Below are positions 37,045 through 45,480 of a DNA stretch of 64,000 bases, piece after piece. The translations under genes were made by a program, and so were the position numbers. Under the pieces are notes generated by a model that was given only the letters and a program-made list of their open reading frames with translations, did not search any database and had not been told where the DNA came from. The stretch is taken from positions 548,322 through 612,321 of the forward strand of contig NZ_KI392031.1 in NCBI RefSeq assembly GCF_000158475.2. The letters are read 5' to 3'. Origin of the DNA: Oxalobacter paraformigenes. Its GTDB lineage: Bacteria; Pseudomonadota; Gammaproteobacteria; Burkholderiales; Burkholderiaceae_D. The first letter of the stretch is position 1. Every line of letters begins with the position of its first letter.

Positions 37045-37974
37045 TTACCATTCGATGTAACAGGCACCGGGCAAACCGGCTACCGTGCCTCCGCCGCCGG
37101 CGCCGACTGTTACCGCTACGGCTTCTCCCGGTGTCACCGTGATATAAGCCGCGACACTTCCGCCCGAACCGCCGACAGAGGAGGCATCCTTTGCGCTTCC
37201 GCCTCGGCCTGCCCCAAAACTGTAAGTGTCTATCCACCCGCCGCAGGCAAAGGTCTTGGCGGGGACGCTGCCGCCACCCGAAGCACGGCCCGCGTTGCCT
37301 GCCGTTGCAATGCAGGGGCCTGTAGCCGAGCCTGCCGCGCCGGCTCCTCCCGCGACCTCATCGTCATACCCGCCGCCTCCGCCGGGAGCCGTTGCGTACG
37401 CGCCGAAACTGGTCACCCCTCCGGCGCCGCCTGTACCGTGATACCACCCGCCGCCTCCACCGCCGCCCACACACATCACAAATACCTGTGTCACCCCGGC
37501 AGGTACCGTAAAGATGCCGGATGAGGTGAAAAGCTGCATCCCGTGCCGGAGGGCGGATATCCGGTTATTGACATAATTTTTAATCCCTTCACTGGTCACA
37601 GGCCGCGTACTCCCGGCTGTGGGCGTGCTGTCGGCGATAATGCCGTAGCTCTCCAGCGTATCCGACCTTTCCGGTTTGTTTGCCAGATGGTTGTAGTCGC
37701 CGGTGGTAGCGACAAGGGAAAGCTCGTTTTTGTTCGCTTTTTCCTCCAGCGCCGCGTCAACCGCCTGTTTGTCGGCTTTGGAAGCGATGCCGTCATTCAG
37801 GCGGCTGATGTCGATGCCGAGGGTTTGGCGGGCGGTTTCCTTGTCCGAACTTTCGTCGCCGAAGAGTTCGAAGAGGAATTGGCGGATATTGCCCATCGCG
37901 AGCCGGAATTCGCCGGTGGTGGTTTCGGGGTTTTTCGTGCCGTCGAGCAGTTCTTTTTCTGGCAGTTTTGTCAT
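37045..37974 (-). CDS. Tail-fibre protein with collar-type N-terminus and glycine-rich tip, copy R2
   Basis: 309 residues from the ATG at 37974 (GGAGAAAACC upstream). The N-terminus (LPEKELLDGTKNPETTTGEF, AMGNIRQFLFELFGDESSDK) is the same attachment module as the other copies. Residues 60-150 contain coiled-coil and tail-fibre shaft-like sequence (ALEEKANKNELSLVATTGDY, TRPVTSEGIKNYVNNRIS). In place of the collar domain there is a glycine-rich tip from about 155 (FTVPAGVTQVFVMCVGGGGG, then Gly/Ala/Ser-rich to the end), a type known from fibre tips that bind receptors through glycine-rich sandwiches. It shows that the tip has been swapped as a module. It is promoter-proximal, with an element at 38078-38106. 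Confidence 0.85.
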   Translation of the reverse strand: MTKLPEKELLDGTKNPETTTGEFRLAMGNIRQFLFELFGDESSDKETARQTLGIDISRLNDGIASKADKQAVDAALEEKANKNELSLVATTGDYNHLANKPERSDTLESYGIIADSTPTAGSTRPVTSEGIKNYVNNRISALRHGMQLFTSSGIFTVPAGVTQVFVMCVGGGGGGGWYHGTGGAGGVTSFGAYATAPGGGGGYDDEVAGGAGAAGSATGPCIATAGNAGRASGGGSVPAKTFACGGWIDTYSFGAGRGGSAKDASSVGGSGGSVAAYITVTPGEAVAVTVGAGGGGTVAGLPGACYIEW

Positions 37975-37986
37975 GGTTTTCTCCAT

Positions 37987-38019
37987 AAAAAAAGACCCCG
38001 CTTCAAATGAAGGAGGTCT
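37987..38019 (-). terminator. Terminator-like hairpin adjoining the ribosome site of R2
   Basis: AGACC/GGTCT and CTTC/GAAG pair with a small internal mismatch around AAAT, followed on the minus strand by TTTTTTTATGGAGAAAACC and the ATG. The same hairpin precedes R3. Confidence 0.6.
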
Positions 38020-38077
38020 GTGTTGATCTTGCTTGCGGTTTTCAGTTTTCCGGGCGCAATCTGGGCGCCACAGGGGA

Positions 38078-38106
38078 ATGGTAGTATAAAAAAATTTTTC
38101 GGTCAG
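38078..38106 (-). promoter_or_regulatory. Promoter-like element shared by fibre clusters (before R2)
   Basis: CTGACC (38101-38106) and TACCAT (38078-38083) on the minus strand are 17 nt apart, with the -35 inside AGCTGACCGAAA. A TATACT also overlaps the spacer. Downstream, GGCGCC and GGCGCAAT-type words form a small hairpin at the expected 5' end, as before R3 and L3. Confidence 0.6.
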
Positions 38107-38512
38107 CTGCTGTCGCGTATCGGACTCTGGCGCAACCTGTTGGCGCGTTGCCGCTCAGGATATGCCTTAAGCCGGTTTTCCGGCAACAGGCTGGCGCTCT
38201 CCGGCATGCTTTTTTTGTGAGGTGATGGGCCAGCGCCTTGCCTGAAAAGACGGCTTTTTTTACCCTGTCCGGTAAAGGTTTCCGGGAAAACGGAATCCGC
38301 GGGCCGGAATAAGGGCGTCCCGGTTTTCCGGCCCGCTTCTCTTTATGGCGCCGACCGGTCGGGGACGGTGGCAATGGCATGTTCTCATGTTTGTCCCTGT
38401 TTTCCACCGGCAAGTCGTTGGGACAATCCCCGAATCGCTCAGGGTTTTGCCCACTGGCCGGCTTGCCTGTTTGAAAAGCCGGCCGGCGTCCCCTGAGCGG
38501 TGCACGGTTTTT
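38107..38512. other. Spacer between R2 promoter and R3
   Basis: 406 bases, no gene supported. An AT-containing stretch and several CCGGTTTTCCGG-like words are seen. No strong terminator for R3 (minus strand, stop at 38513) is evident. Confidence 0.35.
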
Positions 38513-39283
38513 TTATGCCTGGAAGGCTTTGACGCAGGGAAGCAATGTCAGGGCCGGGGGCTGGACGGTATGGGAGTTGCCGTAGATGGGGGACGATCTG
38601 GAGGCATTCAGATTGAGCCAGTTTTTATACAGTATCCACCCTTCCGGATTGCCCACTTTCGGTGCATCAGACCAGTTATCGTTCCAGTAAGCCGCTCCAC
38701 GTATTTCGCCTGAAGTGGTCGCCAAATAGGCTGATGCGGTAATGTTCGGCAACCCCGCTTCCCTGACCGTTCCGGGCGTGACACTCCCTTCGGCAAACCG
38801 CCCGATCAGGTTCGGCAGGTTGAAGGTGGTTTCTCCGTCGCCGCTCCCGTATGTGTCCTTGATCGTCGCGTAAAGGTCGGGATACGTTTCCCGCCCGACG
38901 GCCGAGCCATCACATTTCAGGTAACCGGCCGGCGCTTCGACTGCCGTAAACATGACGATGGTTCCAACCGGAATTCCCCCCGTCACGATTTTTTCTTCAA
39001 GTGCCTGCAAGCGGCTTTCCAGCACAGTTTTATCGACCTTGTCCTGAACGGCTGTTTCGATGGCGGTTATGGCGTCCTGACCCGCTTTCATGTCGATTTT
39101 TGCGTCCAGTTCCGCCAGATCAATGCCCAGCGCCAGCCGTGCCGCTTCCTTGTCGGCACTGTCTTCCCCCAGCAGTTCATTCAGATAGTCCCGCAGTTTG
39201 CCGAGGGCGTCTTTCATTTCCCCCGTGGTCGTTTTCGGCAGCTTGCTGCCGTCCAGCAGGTTTTTTTCAGGTAATTGGGTCAT
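38513..39283 (-). CDS. Phage tail-collar (fibre tip) protein, copy R3
   Basis: 256 residues from the ATG at 39283 (GGAGAACGAC upstream). The first 75 residues match R1 almost exactly at DNA level, then a coiled coil (MKAGQDAITAIETAVQDKVD) and a collar domain (EAPAGYLKCDGSAVGRETYPDLY, FNLPNLIGRFAEG) with its own tip (YWNDNWSDAPKVGNPEGWIL) and the usual C-terminus (SSPIYGNSHTVQPPALTLLPC). Unlike L2, L3 and R2 it has no assembly gene after it, which may mean it lost one or borrows one. It is preceded by the shared promoter-like element and one leader hairpin. Confidence 0.88.
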   Translation of the reverse strand: MTQLPEKNLLDGSKLPKTTTGEMKDALGKLRDYLNELLGEDSADKEAARLALGIDLAELDAKIDMKAGQDAITAIETAVQDKVDKTVLESRLQALEEKIVTGGIPVGTIVMFTAVEAPAGYLKCDGSAVGRETYPDLYATIKDTYGSGDGETTFNLPNLIGRFAEGSVTPGTVREAGLPNITASAYLATTSGEIRGAAYWNDNWSDAPKVGNPEGWILYKNWLNLNASRSSPIYGNSHTVQPPALTLLPCVKAFQA

Positions 39284-39295
39284 GTCGTTCTCCAT

Positions 39296-39328
39296 AAAAA
39301 AAGACCCCGCTTCAAATGAAGGAGGTCT
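39296..39328 (-). terminator. Terminator-like hairpin adjoining the ribosome site of R3
   Basis: Same sequence as the hairpin before R2 (AGACC/GGTCT, CTTC/GAAG), with TTTTTTTATGGAGAACGAC running to the ATG at 39283. Confidence 0.6.
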
Positions 39329-39379
39329 TGTCGGTTGGTGTTTTCCGGTTTTCGGGCGCAACCCGGGCGCCACAGGGAG

Positions 39380-39408
39380 AATGTACATCATGAAAAAGTT
39401 TCGGTCAG
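39380..39408 (-). promoter_or_regulatory. Promoter-like element shared by fibre clusters (before R3)
   Basis: CTGACC (39403-39408) and TACATT (39380-39385) on the minus strand are 17 nt apart. AGCTGACCGAAA is identical to the copies before L3 and R2. A GGCGCCCGGGTTGCGCC hairpin follows at the predicted transcript start. Confidence 0.6.
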
Positions 39409-40100
39409 CTCCGGTTTGCGGCCGGGGTAGCGAAACGGCGGCATCGGTACAACAGTGCGGAAAAAGCGGCGGGCCATCCGGTTTCGGCCTCCGGCACATT
39501 TATTGATACGGGGACAAATCTTCAGGTAAATAGAGTTATCCTGACAGATTTCATGTGTTCTGCAAGAGGCCGGCAACCGAAGGGGTCAGGATGGGCCGCT
39601 GGCGGTTTCGGGAGAGATTGCCGGGGGCGGTGAAGAAGCGGTTTCCGGACAGGAAACAGGCGGGACAGGAGAGGGCCGAAACGGCAGGATGAAAGGGCGG
39701 GATGGCGCCGGATGGGTTTTCGGGTGGCGTCGCCTGTTCCGTTTCCGGAGGCATCCGGCTGGTGAGGGAGTGCCTTCCGTATGTCCGGCCGGCAATAAAA
39801 AGAGGGACGCGTCCGGCTGGCGGCATCCCTGTGCCGGTCCCGCGCTGTCCGGCAGGGGGCAGGATGAAAGCCGGAAAGGTTCCGCTTGCTGTTTGCCGTG
39901 CTGCCGGCGGGTAGGGAAGGCTGGAAACGCCATCGGTTTCCCGCAGAAGAGGCGAAGGAAGGCGGCCTTGCCGCAAGGTTCCGGCAGGATGCCGCGGTTT
40001 GCGAAGCCGGCTGAAGTTTGGGGGACGCCTGTTTCCGGAAATGCCGGCGTCGCTTGGGGGTTTGCAGTGGCCCGGCAATGGGGGAATGCCGGGGGCGCGT
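39409..40100. other. Spacer, nothing recognised
   Basis: 692 bases. A short AT-rich patch lies at 39495-39560. The rest is GC-rich with no gene or terminator that I can support. Confidence 0.35.
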
Positions 40101-41504
40101 TCATTCCGGCATCACGGCTTTGGCCTGTTTCGCCGCGACTGTCGCGGCGGCATTTTTATGCTTCAAATACATCAGGCCGGCAACGCACAGGGTGAGCGCT
40201 TCGGCCACCGGAACGGTTGCCCAGATGCCGTCGATGCCCAGTAGTGGGGGGAGGGTGAAGAGCAGGACGGTCAACAGGCCGCAGCCGCGCAGAAGCGAGA
40301 TGACGAGCGAGCGTCTGGCCTGTCCGATCGAGGTGAAGTAGCCGGCGATCAGGATGTTGAAGCCGTTGAACAGGTAGGCGAACGCTAAAATGGCGGTGCC
40401 GTTGGCGGCCAGCGTGATGATGTCGCTTTCCTGCGTGCTGAAAAAGGACGACACGAGTTCGCGCCCGAAAAAGGCGAAGCTGGAAAAGGTCACGACGGCA
40501 AACACGGCGGTGACCCGGGCGGCCAGTTTCAGCGTGGCGCGGATGCGTTCGGGATTGCCCATGCCGTGGTTGTAGCTGATGATCGAGCGGATGCCTTCGC
40601 TCATGCCGATGATGCAGGCCATCAGCACGAAGTGCAGGTAGTTGATCGCCGTGAAGGCGGCCACGCCTTTTTCACCCACGGTATTGATCAGCGTGATGTT
40701 GAACATCAATGTGACGACGGCGGCCGACAGTTCGGTGACGCCTTCGGCGCTGCCGATGTAAAGGATTTTGCCGACGAGCGCTTTCCGGAAGCGCCCGGCA
40801 AACAGGTTGACCGGGGTGTGCCGGTGCAGGAGGGCGGGCAGGTACACGCACAGCCCCAGCGCGTAGCTGATGCCGGTGGCGAGCGCCGCGCCGGCGACTC
40901 CCCATCCGAACGCGACGATGAAAAGAAGGTCGAACGCGATGTTGGACGCGACCATGGTCAGCATGCCCGCAGTGGCGTAAATCGGCCGTCCCGTGGCTTT
41001 CACGACGGCGTCGCACATGAACATGGCGACCGGCAACGGGAAAAAGAAGGCCAGTACGCGGATGTAGGCGACGGCGTCGCCCGAGAGCACGTCGTTTGCG
41101 CCCATCACGGTGATGAGACGGGGAGCGGCAAGGCAAATGACGAGGCCGGCCGCCCAGCTGACGGCAACGGCGAAGACAAGGCCGGTTTTCAGGGCGTCGT
41201 TGGCGGTGTGGAGGTCGCCTTCGCCGAGTTTCATGCCGACGGTGCACTGGCAGCCGACGCACATGACGATGGCAAAGGCGATCAAAAGGCTGTAGAGCGG
41301 GATGACGAGGTTGATGGCGGCCATCGCGTTCGCGCCGACAAAGTTGCCGACGAGGATGCCGTCGATGAAGACCTGCGCCGACAGCAGAAAGAGCGCCAGC
41401 ATGCCCGGTATGACGAATTTGACGAAAAGCCGCGGGATAGGGCCTGTGGCGAGTTCTTTTTCTCCCCGGGAGGGTATCCCGGTCTGTTTTTTTGCCTGTT
41501 CCAT
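40101..41504 (-). CDS. MATE-family multidrug/Na+ antiporter
   Basis: 467 residues from the ATG at 41504. The frame is open to 41735, but the extra codons are not protein-like. About 12 transmembrane helices fill the protein. GPIPRLFVKFVIPGMLALFLLSAQVFIDGILVGNFVGANAMAAINL is the typical first half-domain entry of MATE transporters, and the second half begins near residue 240 with LVGKILYIGSAEGVTELSAA. MATE proteins export cationic drugs or metabolites in exchange for Na+ or H+. This one belongs to the DinF/NorM-like group seen in gut bacteria. The substrate is not readable from the sequence. It is a lone gene. Confidence 0.93.
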   Translation of the reverse strand: MEQAKKQTGIPSRGEKELATGPIPRLFVKFVIPGMLALFLLSAQVFIDGILVGNFVGANAMAAINLVIPLYSLLIAFAIVMCVGCQCTVGMKLGEGDLHTANDALKTGLVFAVAVSWAAGLVICLAAPRLITVMGANDVLSGDAVAYIRVLAFFFPLPVAMFMCDAVVKATGRPIYATAGMLTMVASNIAFDLLFIVAFGWGVAGAALATGISYALGLCVYLPALLHRHTPVNLFAGRFRKALVGKILYIGSAEGVTELSAAVVTLMFNITLINTVGEKGVAAFTAINYLHFVLMACIIGMSEGIRSIISYNHGMGNPERIRATLKLAARVTAVFAVVTFSSFAFFGRELVSSFFSTQESDIITLAANGTAILAFAYLFNGFNILIAGYFTSIGQARRSLVISLLRGCGLLTVLLFTLPPLLGIDGIWATVPVAEALTLCVAGLMYLKHKNAAATVAAKQAKAVMPE

Positions 41505-42620
41505 TTTTTGACCTGCTTTCTGTATCGACTTGAAAACGCCCCGGTTTTGCCGGCCAGTGTGCCGCATCCCCTGCCGCAAGGCATCGGTGAAACGGAATGC
41601 GGTTGATTTGAACTGTGTTTGAAGGGAATGTCCCTTTATTGCCGATAAAACCCCAACGCGCGCTTTCCCGGACGGATTCCGGGAACGGCAAAGACAATCC
41701 GGGCGGTAACCCGTGTCTTTGGTGTTACGCGACAATGAGCGGTTTCATGGGTAAGTCGTTTGTCAGACAAGTGATTGAAGAGGAAAGCCTCTTTCCAGAG
41801 GCTATTTTTGACCGGTTATATTACCACATTCTGGCGGTTTGGGGAACCGGCGCCGGAACGTGACGCGGGCCGGACAGGCCGGAGAGGGTGCGGAGAAGGT
41901 GCCGGAAAGTGAAAGGCCAAAACGGCTGGCCGTGTGGCGGCGAAAAGGGGCGGGGTGGTGTCGGGCGAAGCCGTTTCCGGCGTTTCTGCTGTGGCGGAAA
42001 GGGAGGGGGCGGGCAAGGGGGAGTGGCAAAAACGGAAGAGGCGCGGCGGGCCGCCGGACGGACTCCGGCCGTCAGGCTGGCCTGCGCCGGGCATATGAGT
42101 TTGCCCCGGCCGGCGACAGGCATATGACACGTTGCCGGGCAGGACGGCAGGCGCCTGCCAGTGTTCCGCCATCGCTGCGGTTCCTCCCGCCGTACCGCCT
42201 TTCCCGTCTGCGGGAAGGCGGTCTTTGCGGGGAGGGGCTTTGTCTGTTTCAGAGACAGGGAGAATCCGGGCGGCGTGTTTCGTGCAGGGCGGAAGGTACC
42301 CGGAACAGGCCCGGCCCGGGCCGGCCGTCAGGCTGGCCGGCTTTTTCTCCGAAAGGCGCAGAAAAGGGAAAAGGCGCTGAACCGGCAGGAGGAGGTTGGA
42401 AAAGGGCTTCTTCCGGATACGGGCCGTCTTTGGAAAGAGCGAAGACTGGCAAAAAAGGAGGCCGATACGGACGGCCTGTCGTCCCGCTCCTTCTGCGCGG
42501 GATGAGAACACAGGCCCGCCGGGACGGTTTTCCCTGCCCGGAAAGCGGCTCACATGGCCGGAAATCCCGGCCATGCCTTGCCTGCCGGGGGCAAGGGACT
42601 GGAGAGGGACGTGAACGCGC
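41505..42620. other. Long GC-rich spacer, no gene supported
   Basis: 1116 bases. Frames are open on both strands through base bias only. A local AT-richer patch lies at 41745-41835. No terminator is clear. Confidence 0.35.
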
Positions 42621-43412
42621 TCAGTTTTTCACGGCGGAGACGGCCAGTATCCTGGGGCGGCGCCGTTCGTCGGCCAGGCCGGGATCGGATTCCAGCAGGG
42701 TTTTGCCGGGTTCGGGTTCGGCAAGCGCGGTAATGGTGAAGCCGGCGGACAGGGGGCCGTTGACCCAGCTGGTCAGGGTTTTGTGGAATCGGGTGGGCGT
42801 GTGGCCGGGAATGCCGGCTTCGCGCTGGCCTTCGTCGAAATAGCGGTCTATTAGCCAGTGCCGTTTTTCCCCGTCCTCGCCGGTAATCCATTGCCGGGTG
42901 CCGCTGGCGGTATAGACCGGGTGTTCGACGGAAAAGACGAAAACGCCGCCCGGGGTCAGGCAACGGTGGATTTTCCGGCAGAGATTTCCGAAGTCGTCCA
43001 CATGGTGGAGGGCCAGCGAACTGATGACGACGTCAAAAGCGCTAGGTTCGTATTCGAATTCCTCGATGGGGGTCTGGCGGTAGTCTGTCCAGAAGGAAGC
43101 GTTTTGCCGCCAGGCTTCTTTCAGCATTTTTTCGGAAATGTCGATGCCGGTGCAGGCAATCGCCCCGTGTTCGATGGCGTAGCGGCAATGCCAGCCAGCG
43201 CCGCAACCGAGGTCAAGCACCCGTTTTCCGCAAAAATCCGGCAGCATGTTTTCCAGCGTGTGCCATTCACCGGCATCGGGCAGTCCGTTAATGGACCGGA
43301 ACGGATCACGGTGTTCCGGGGAAAAACGGTCGCCGTCGCAGGAGCGGGTTTTCATTTTTGTGTCGGGGCGGGGCTTCCCGTTCCGTTTTGCCTGTTTGCG
43401 TTCTGTAGCCAT
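42621..43412 (-). CDS. SAM-dependent class I methyltransferase
   Basis: 263 residues. The SAM-binding motif I is VLDLGCGAGWH at 65-75. Asp95 lies in TGIDISEKML, and AFDVVISSLALHHVDDFG is motif IV-like. The protein matches the Methyltransf_11/25 type with a C-terminal substrate lid (YFDEGQREAGIPGHTPTRFHKT). Small molecules are the usual substrates in this group, but the target is unknown. A basic N-terminal tail of about 22 residues (KQAKRNGKPRPDTKMKTR) precedes the fold, and an internal Met20 is a possible alternative start. AGGA sits nine bases before the ATG at 43412. Confidence 0.9.
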   Translation of the reverse strand: MATERKQAKRNGKPRPDTKMKTRSCDGDRFSPEHRDPFRSINGLPDAGEWHTLENMLPDFCGKRVLDLGCGAGWHCRYAIEHGAIACTGIDISEKMLKEAWRQNASFWTDYRQTPIEEFEYEPSAFDVVISSLALHHVDDFGNLCRKIHRCLTPGGVFVFSVEHPVYTASGTRQWITGEDGEKRHWLIDRYFDEGQREAGIPGHTPTRFHKTLTSWVNGPLSAGFTITALAEPEPGKTLLESDPGLADERRRPRILAVSAVKN

Positions 43413-43679
43413 GTGAAAATATCCTGACGGGACTGTTTTTGTTACCGGGTTGGAGTGTGACTTTTCCGCGGCGTCTTGTCATTGATATGGATGAAATTCC
43501 CGGGGCTTCTTTCAGTGAGGTGAGGCGATTTCGCAACGTTTTGTCCGTTTTCGGCCTGTCAGGCGGACTGTTCATTGTTTCCCCTTGGAAAACAGGCGGT
43601 TTCCGGCCGTTTTGAAAGTGGTTTGAAAAGAGGAGTGCGGCAGGAGCCACGCGCGGACAGGAAGCAGGATAAGGAGAGC
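43413..43679. other. Spacer upstream of the methyltransferase
   Basis: 267 bases. No gene is supported. It leads into the minisatellite at 43680. Confidence 0.35.
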
Positions 43680-43805
43680 CGGAAAGGGAGAGCGGGAAAA
43701 GGAGAGCGGGAAAGGGAGAGCGGGAAAGGGAGAGCGGGAAAGGGAGAGCGGGAAAGGAAGAGCAGGAAAGGGAGAGCAGGAAAGGGAGAGCAGGAAAGGG
43801 AGAGC
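43680..43805. repeat. Nine-copy 14-bp minisatellite
   Basis: The unit GGGAAAGGGAGAGC is repeated nine times head to tail with few changes (AGGA for GGGA in three late units, GGAAGAGC in one). A degenerate tail (GGGAGCGGGAAAGGAAGC) follows. The plus strand is pure purine apart from one C per unit. Because 14 is not a multiple of 3 and no unit contains a stop, all frames stay open here, which creates spurious ORFs. Confidence 0.9.
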
Positions 43806-44811
43806 GGGAGCGGGAAAGGAAGCGAGCGGCCGGGCCGGTATCCGTTGCCGGGCGCTTTCCGGAATGAAGGGGGAAAAGCGTGCCCTGAAGGTCGGGCGTG
43901 CCGCCTGCGGATAAAACCGGGCCGCGGGCATGGGTGAAAAAAGAATGGCGGTGTTTTCCGGCCCGGCAATCGGGTTCATGCCGGTTTCTGGGCACGTCCG
44001 TTTTTTCGCGGCAGTTCATCCGCCGGGAGGCGGCGTGGACGGACGCCTGGCCGGAAGGCGGTCACGGCAGGGGGGTCGGGCCGCTTTTTCCGCCCGTCTT
44101 CGGGATCGGTTTTTCCATGTTTCGCCTTTTCCGGAGAGCGGTGACGGGCGCTGCCCTGAAGCGGCTGCGTGCCGGATTTTTCCGGGACGAACCGGCCGGT
44201 GCGTTGCCCGTCCGGTTTTGCCAGACGGGCCGCCTGCGTGGCAATCCGCTTGCCTTGGGCGGGAAAACGCGGGAGAGCCTGTTCTGGCAGCCGGCCATCC
44301 GGTAGGCGGATCCGTCGAAAAAGAGGATGACGTTGTTTGGCCGGATGATGTCGTCGGGCGCGATTTCCAGCGTGCAAAGCGGGTCGCCGCTTCCGCTTTA
44401 GATGAAGTCGAACGGCCGGATGCCGTTGTCTGCCAGAGAGGGCAGTCCGTGCCCGGTTACGGGTATTTCGCCGACAGCGAAGCCGGTTTTTCTTTCATGC
44501 GGTCTGGCGGGGCAAGGGTGAGGGAAGGGACGTTCAGCCGCCGTTTCAGGGGGGCAGGTCGAGCCTGCCGCGGCCCGAACAGGCCTGCGCGGCGATCAGG
44601 CCGGGGCCGGACTGGCGGATCAGGGTGGAAGCGGCCTGTCCGGGAGGAAAGCCCCGTTTGGTTTGCCCGCCTGACGATGGCGCGTTCGTGCCGGATAACC
44701 TGAAGCGGGCCGGATGCGTCTGGAGGAGATGGCCGTGTTTCGACCGTCATAAGGCAATTGGCGGAAAAGAGGGAAAACGCGGTGTGGGGCGTTCTCTGGC
44801 CAGAGGCCGGT
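43806..44811. other. Spacer with a possible decayed reading frame
   Basis: About 1 kb without an intact gene. On the minus strand between about 44490 and 44290 a protein-like stretch reads GEIPVTGHGLPSLADNGIRP then FDFI, a TAA stop, and GSGDPLCTLEIAPDDIIRPN, NVILFFDGSAYRMAG. It has no start or family that I recognise and may be a gene remnant. Confidence 0.3.
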
Positions 44812-45480
44812 TTACGGAATCTGTTTCAGCAGTTCCGCGGCGTCGGTGTCGCCCTGATCGGCGGCTTTTTGCAGCCAGAGGCGCGCTTTTAAGGGGTCTT
44901 TGGGCAGGCCTTCCTGCCCGTTCAGGTAGAGCGCGCCGAGGATTTTGCTGGCGTTACTGTCGCCGGCTTCAGCGGCGCGGGTGAACCAGTAAACGGCTTT
45001 TCCGGTATCCTGTGCGGTTTCCGTCCCTTTCAGGTAAGCGGTGCCGAGATAGTTCTGGGCGTTTGTTTCTCCGGCCTGCGCGGCTTTTTCAAACCATTCC
45101 AGCGCTTTCTTCCCGTTTTTCGGGATGCCCTGGCCTTCCAGGTTCATCACGCCGATAAAGGTCTGGGCGTCGGCATGACCGGCTTTGGCCGCTTTTTCAA
45201 ACCACCGGGCTGCCTGGCTGTCGTCTTTTTCGACGCCGTTGCCCTTGAAATAAAGGACGCCCATCATGGTTTGCGCTTCCGTATTGCCGGCTTTGGCCGC
45301 TTTTTCGAAACAGAGACGGGCCCGGTCGAACTGGCGGCTGGCATAGTGCTGCATGCCCTGTTTCAGGTCGTTTTCGCCAACCGCGAAGGCGGTTTTGCTG
45401 ATAATGATGAGAACGAGGGTCAAAAAGGCGACGATCCAGGGAAAAACATTTTTTCTTTTGCGGCTCGTGTTTCGGGACAT
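44812..45480 (-). CDS. Exported Sel1-repeat protein (222 aa, five repeats)
   Basis: The start at ATG 45480 is chosen because AGGAGA lies upstream at suitable distance. The frame is also open to 45525. A basic N-terminus (SRNTSRKRKN) and a hydrophobic stretch (about 12-32) form a signal peptide or anchor ending in TAFA. The body has five Sel1 units (ARLCFEKAAKAG, AARWFEKAAKAG, ALEWFEKAAQAG, AVYWFTRAAEAG, ARLWLQKAADQG). A single compact solenoid in the periplasm is predicted. It is similar in sequence to the proteins at 51404 and 59744, as expected for paralogues. The divergent chromate-transporter operon starts 500 bp away. Confidence 0.88.
   Translation of the reverse strand: MSRNTSRKRKNVFPWIVAFLTLVLIIISKTAFAVGENDLKQGMQHYASRQFDRARLCFEKAAKAGNTEAQTMMGVLYFKGNGVEKDDSQAARWFEKAAKAGHADAQTFIGVMNLEGQGIPKNGKKALEWFEKAAQAGETNAQNYLGTAYLKGTETAQDTGKAVYWFTRAAEAGDSNASKILGALYLNGQEGLPKDPLKARLWLQKAADQGDTDAAELLKQIP

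Noticed and set aside
22604..39408. Complete prophage
   Set aside because: Only fibre and fibre-assembly genes are present. There is no integrase, repressor, terminase, capsid, tape-measure or lysis gene and no clear attachment-site repeats at the borders.
43680..43805. CRISPR array
   Set aside because: The repeats are head to tail with no unique spacers and no cas genes nearby.
43559..43969. Repetitive SLSCSPFPALP-type frames on the minus strand over the minisatellite
   Set aside because: A 14-bp unit without stops keeps all frames open. There is no conserved start or flanking coding sequence.
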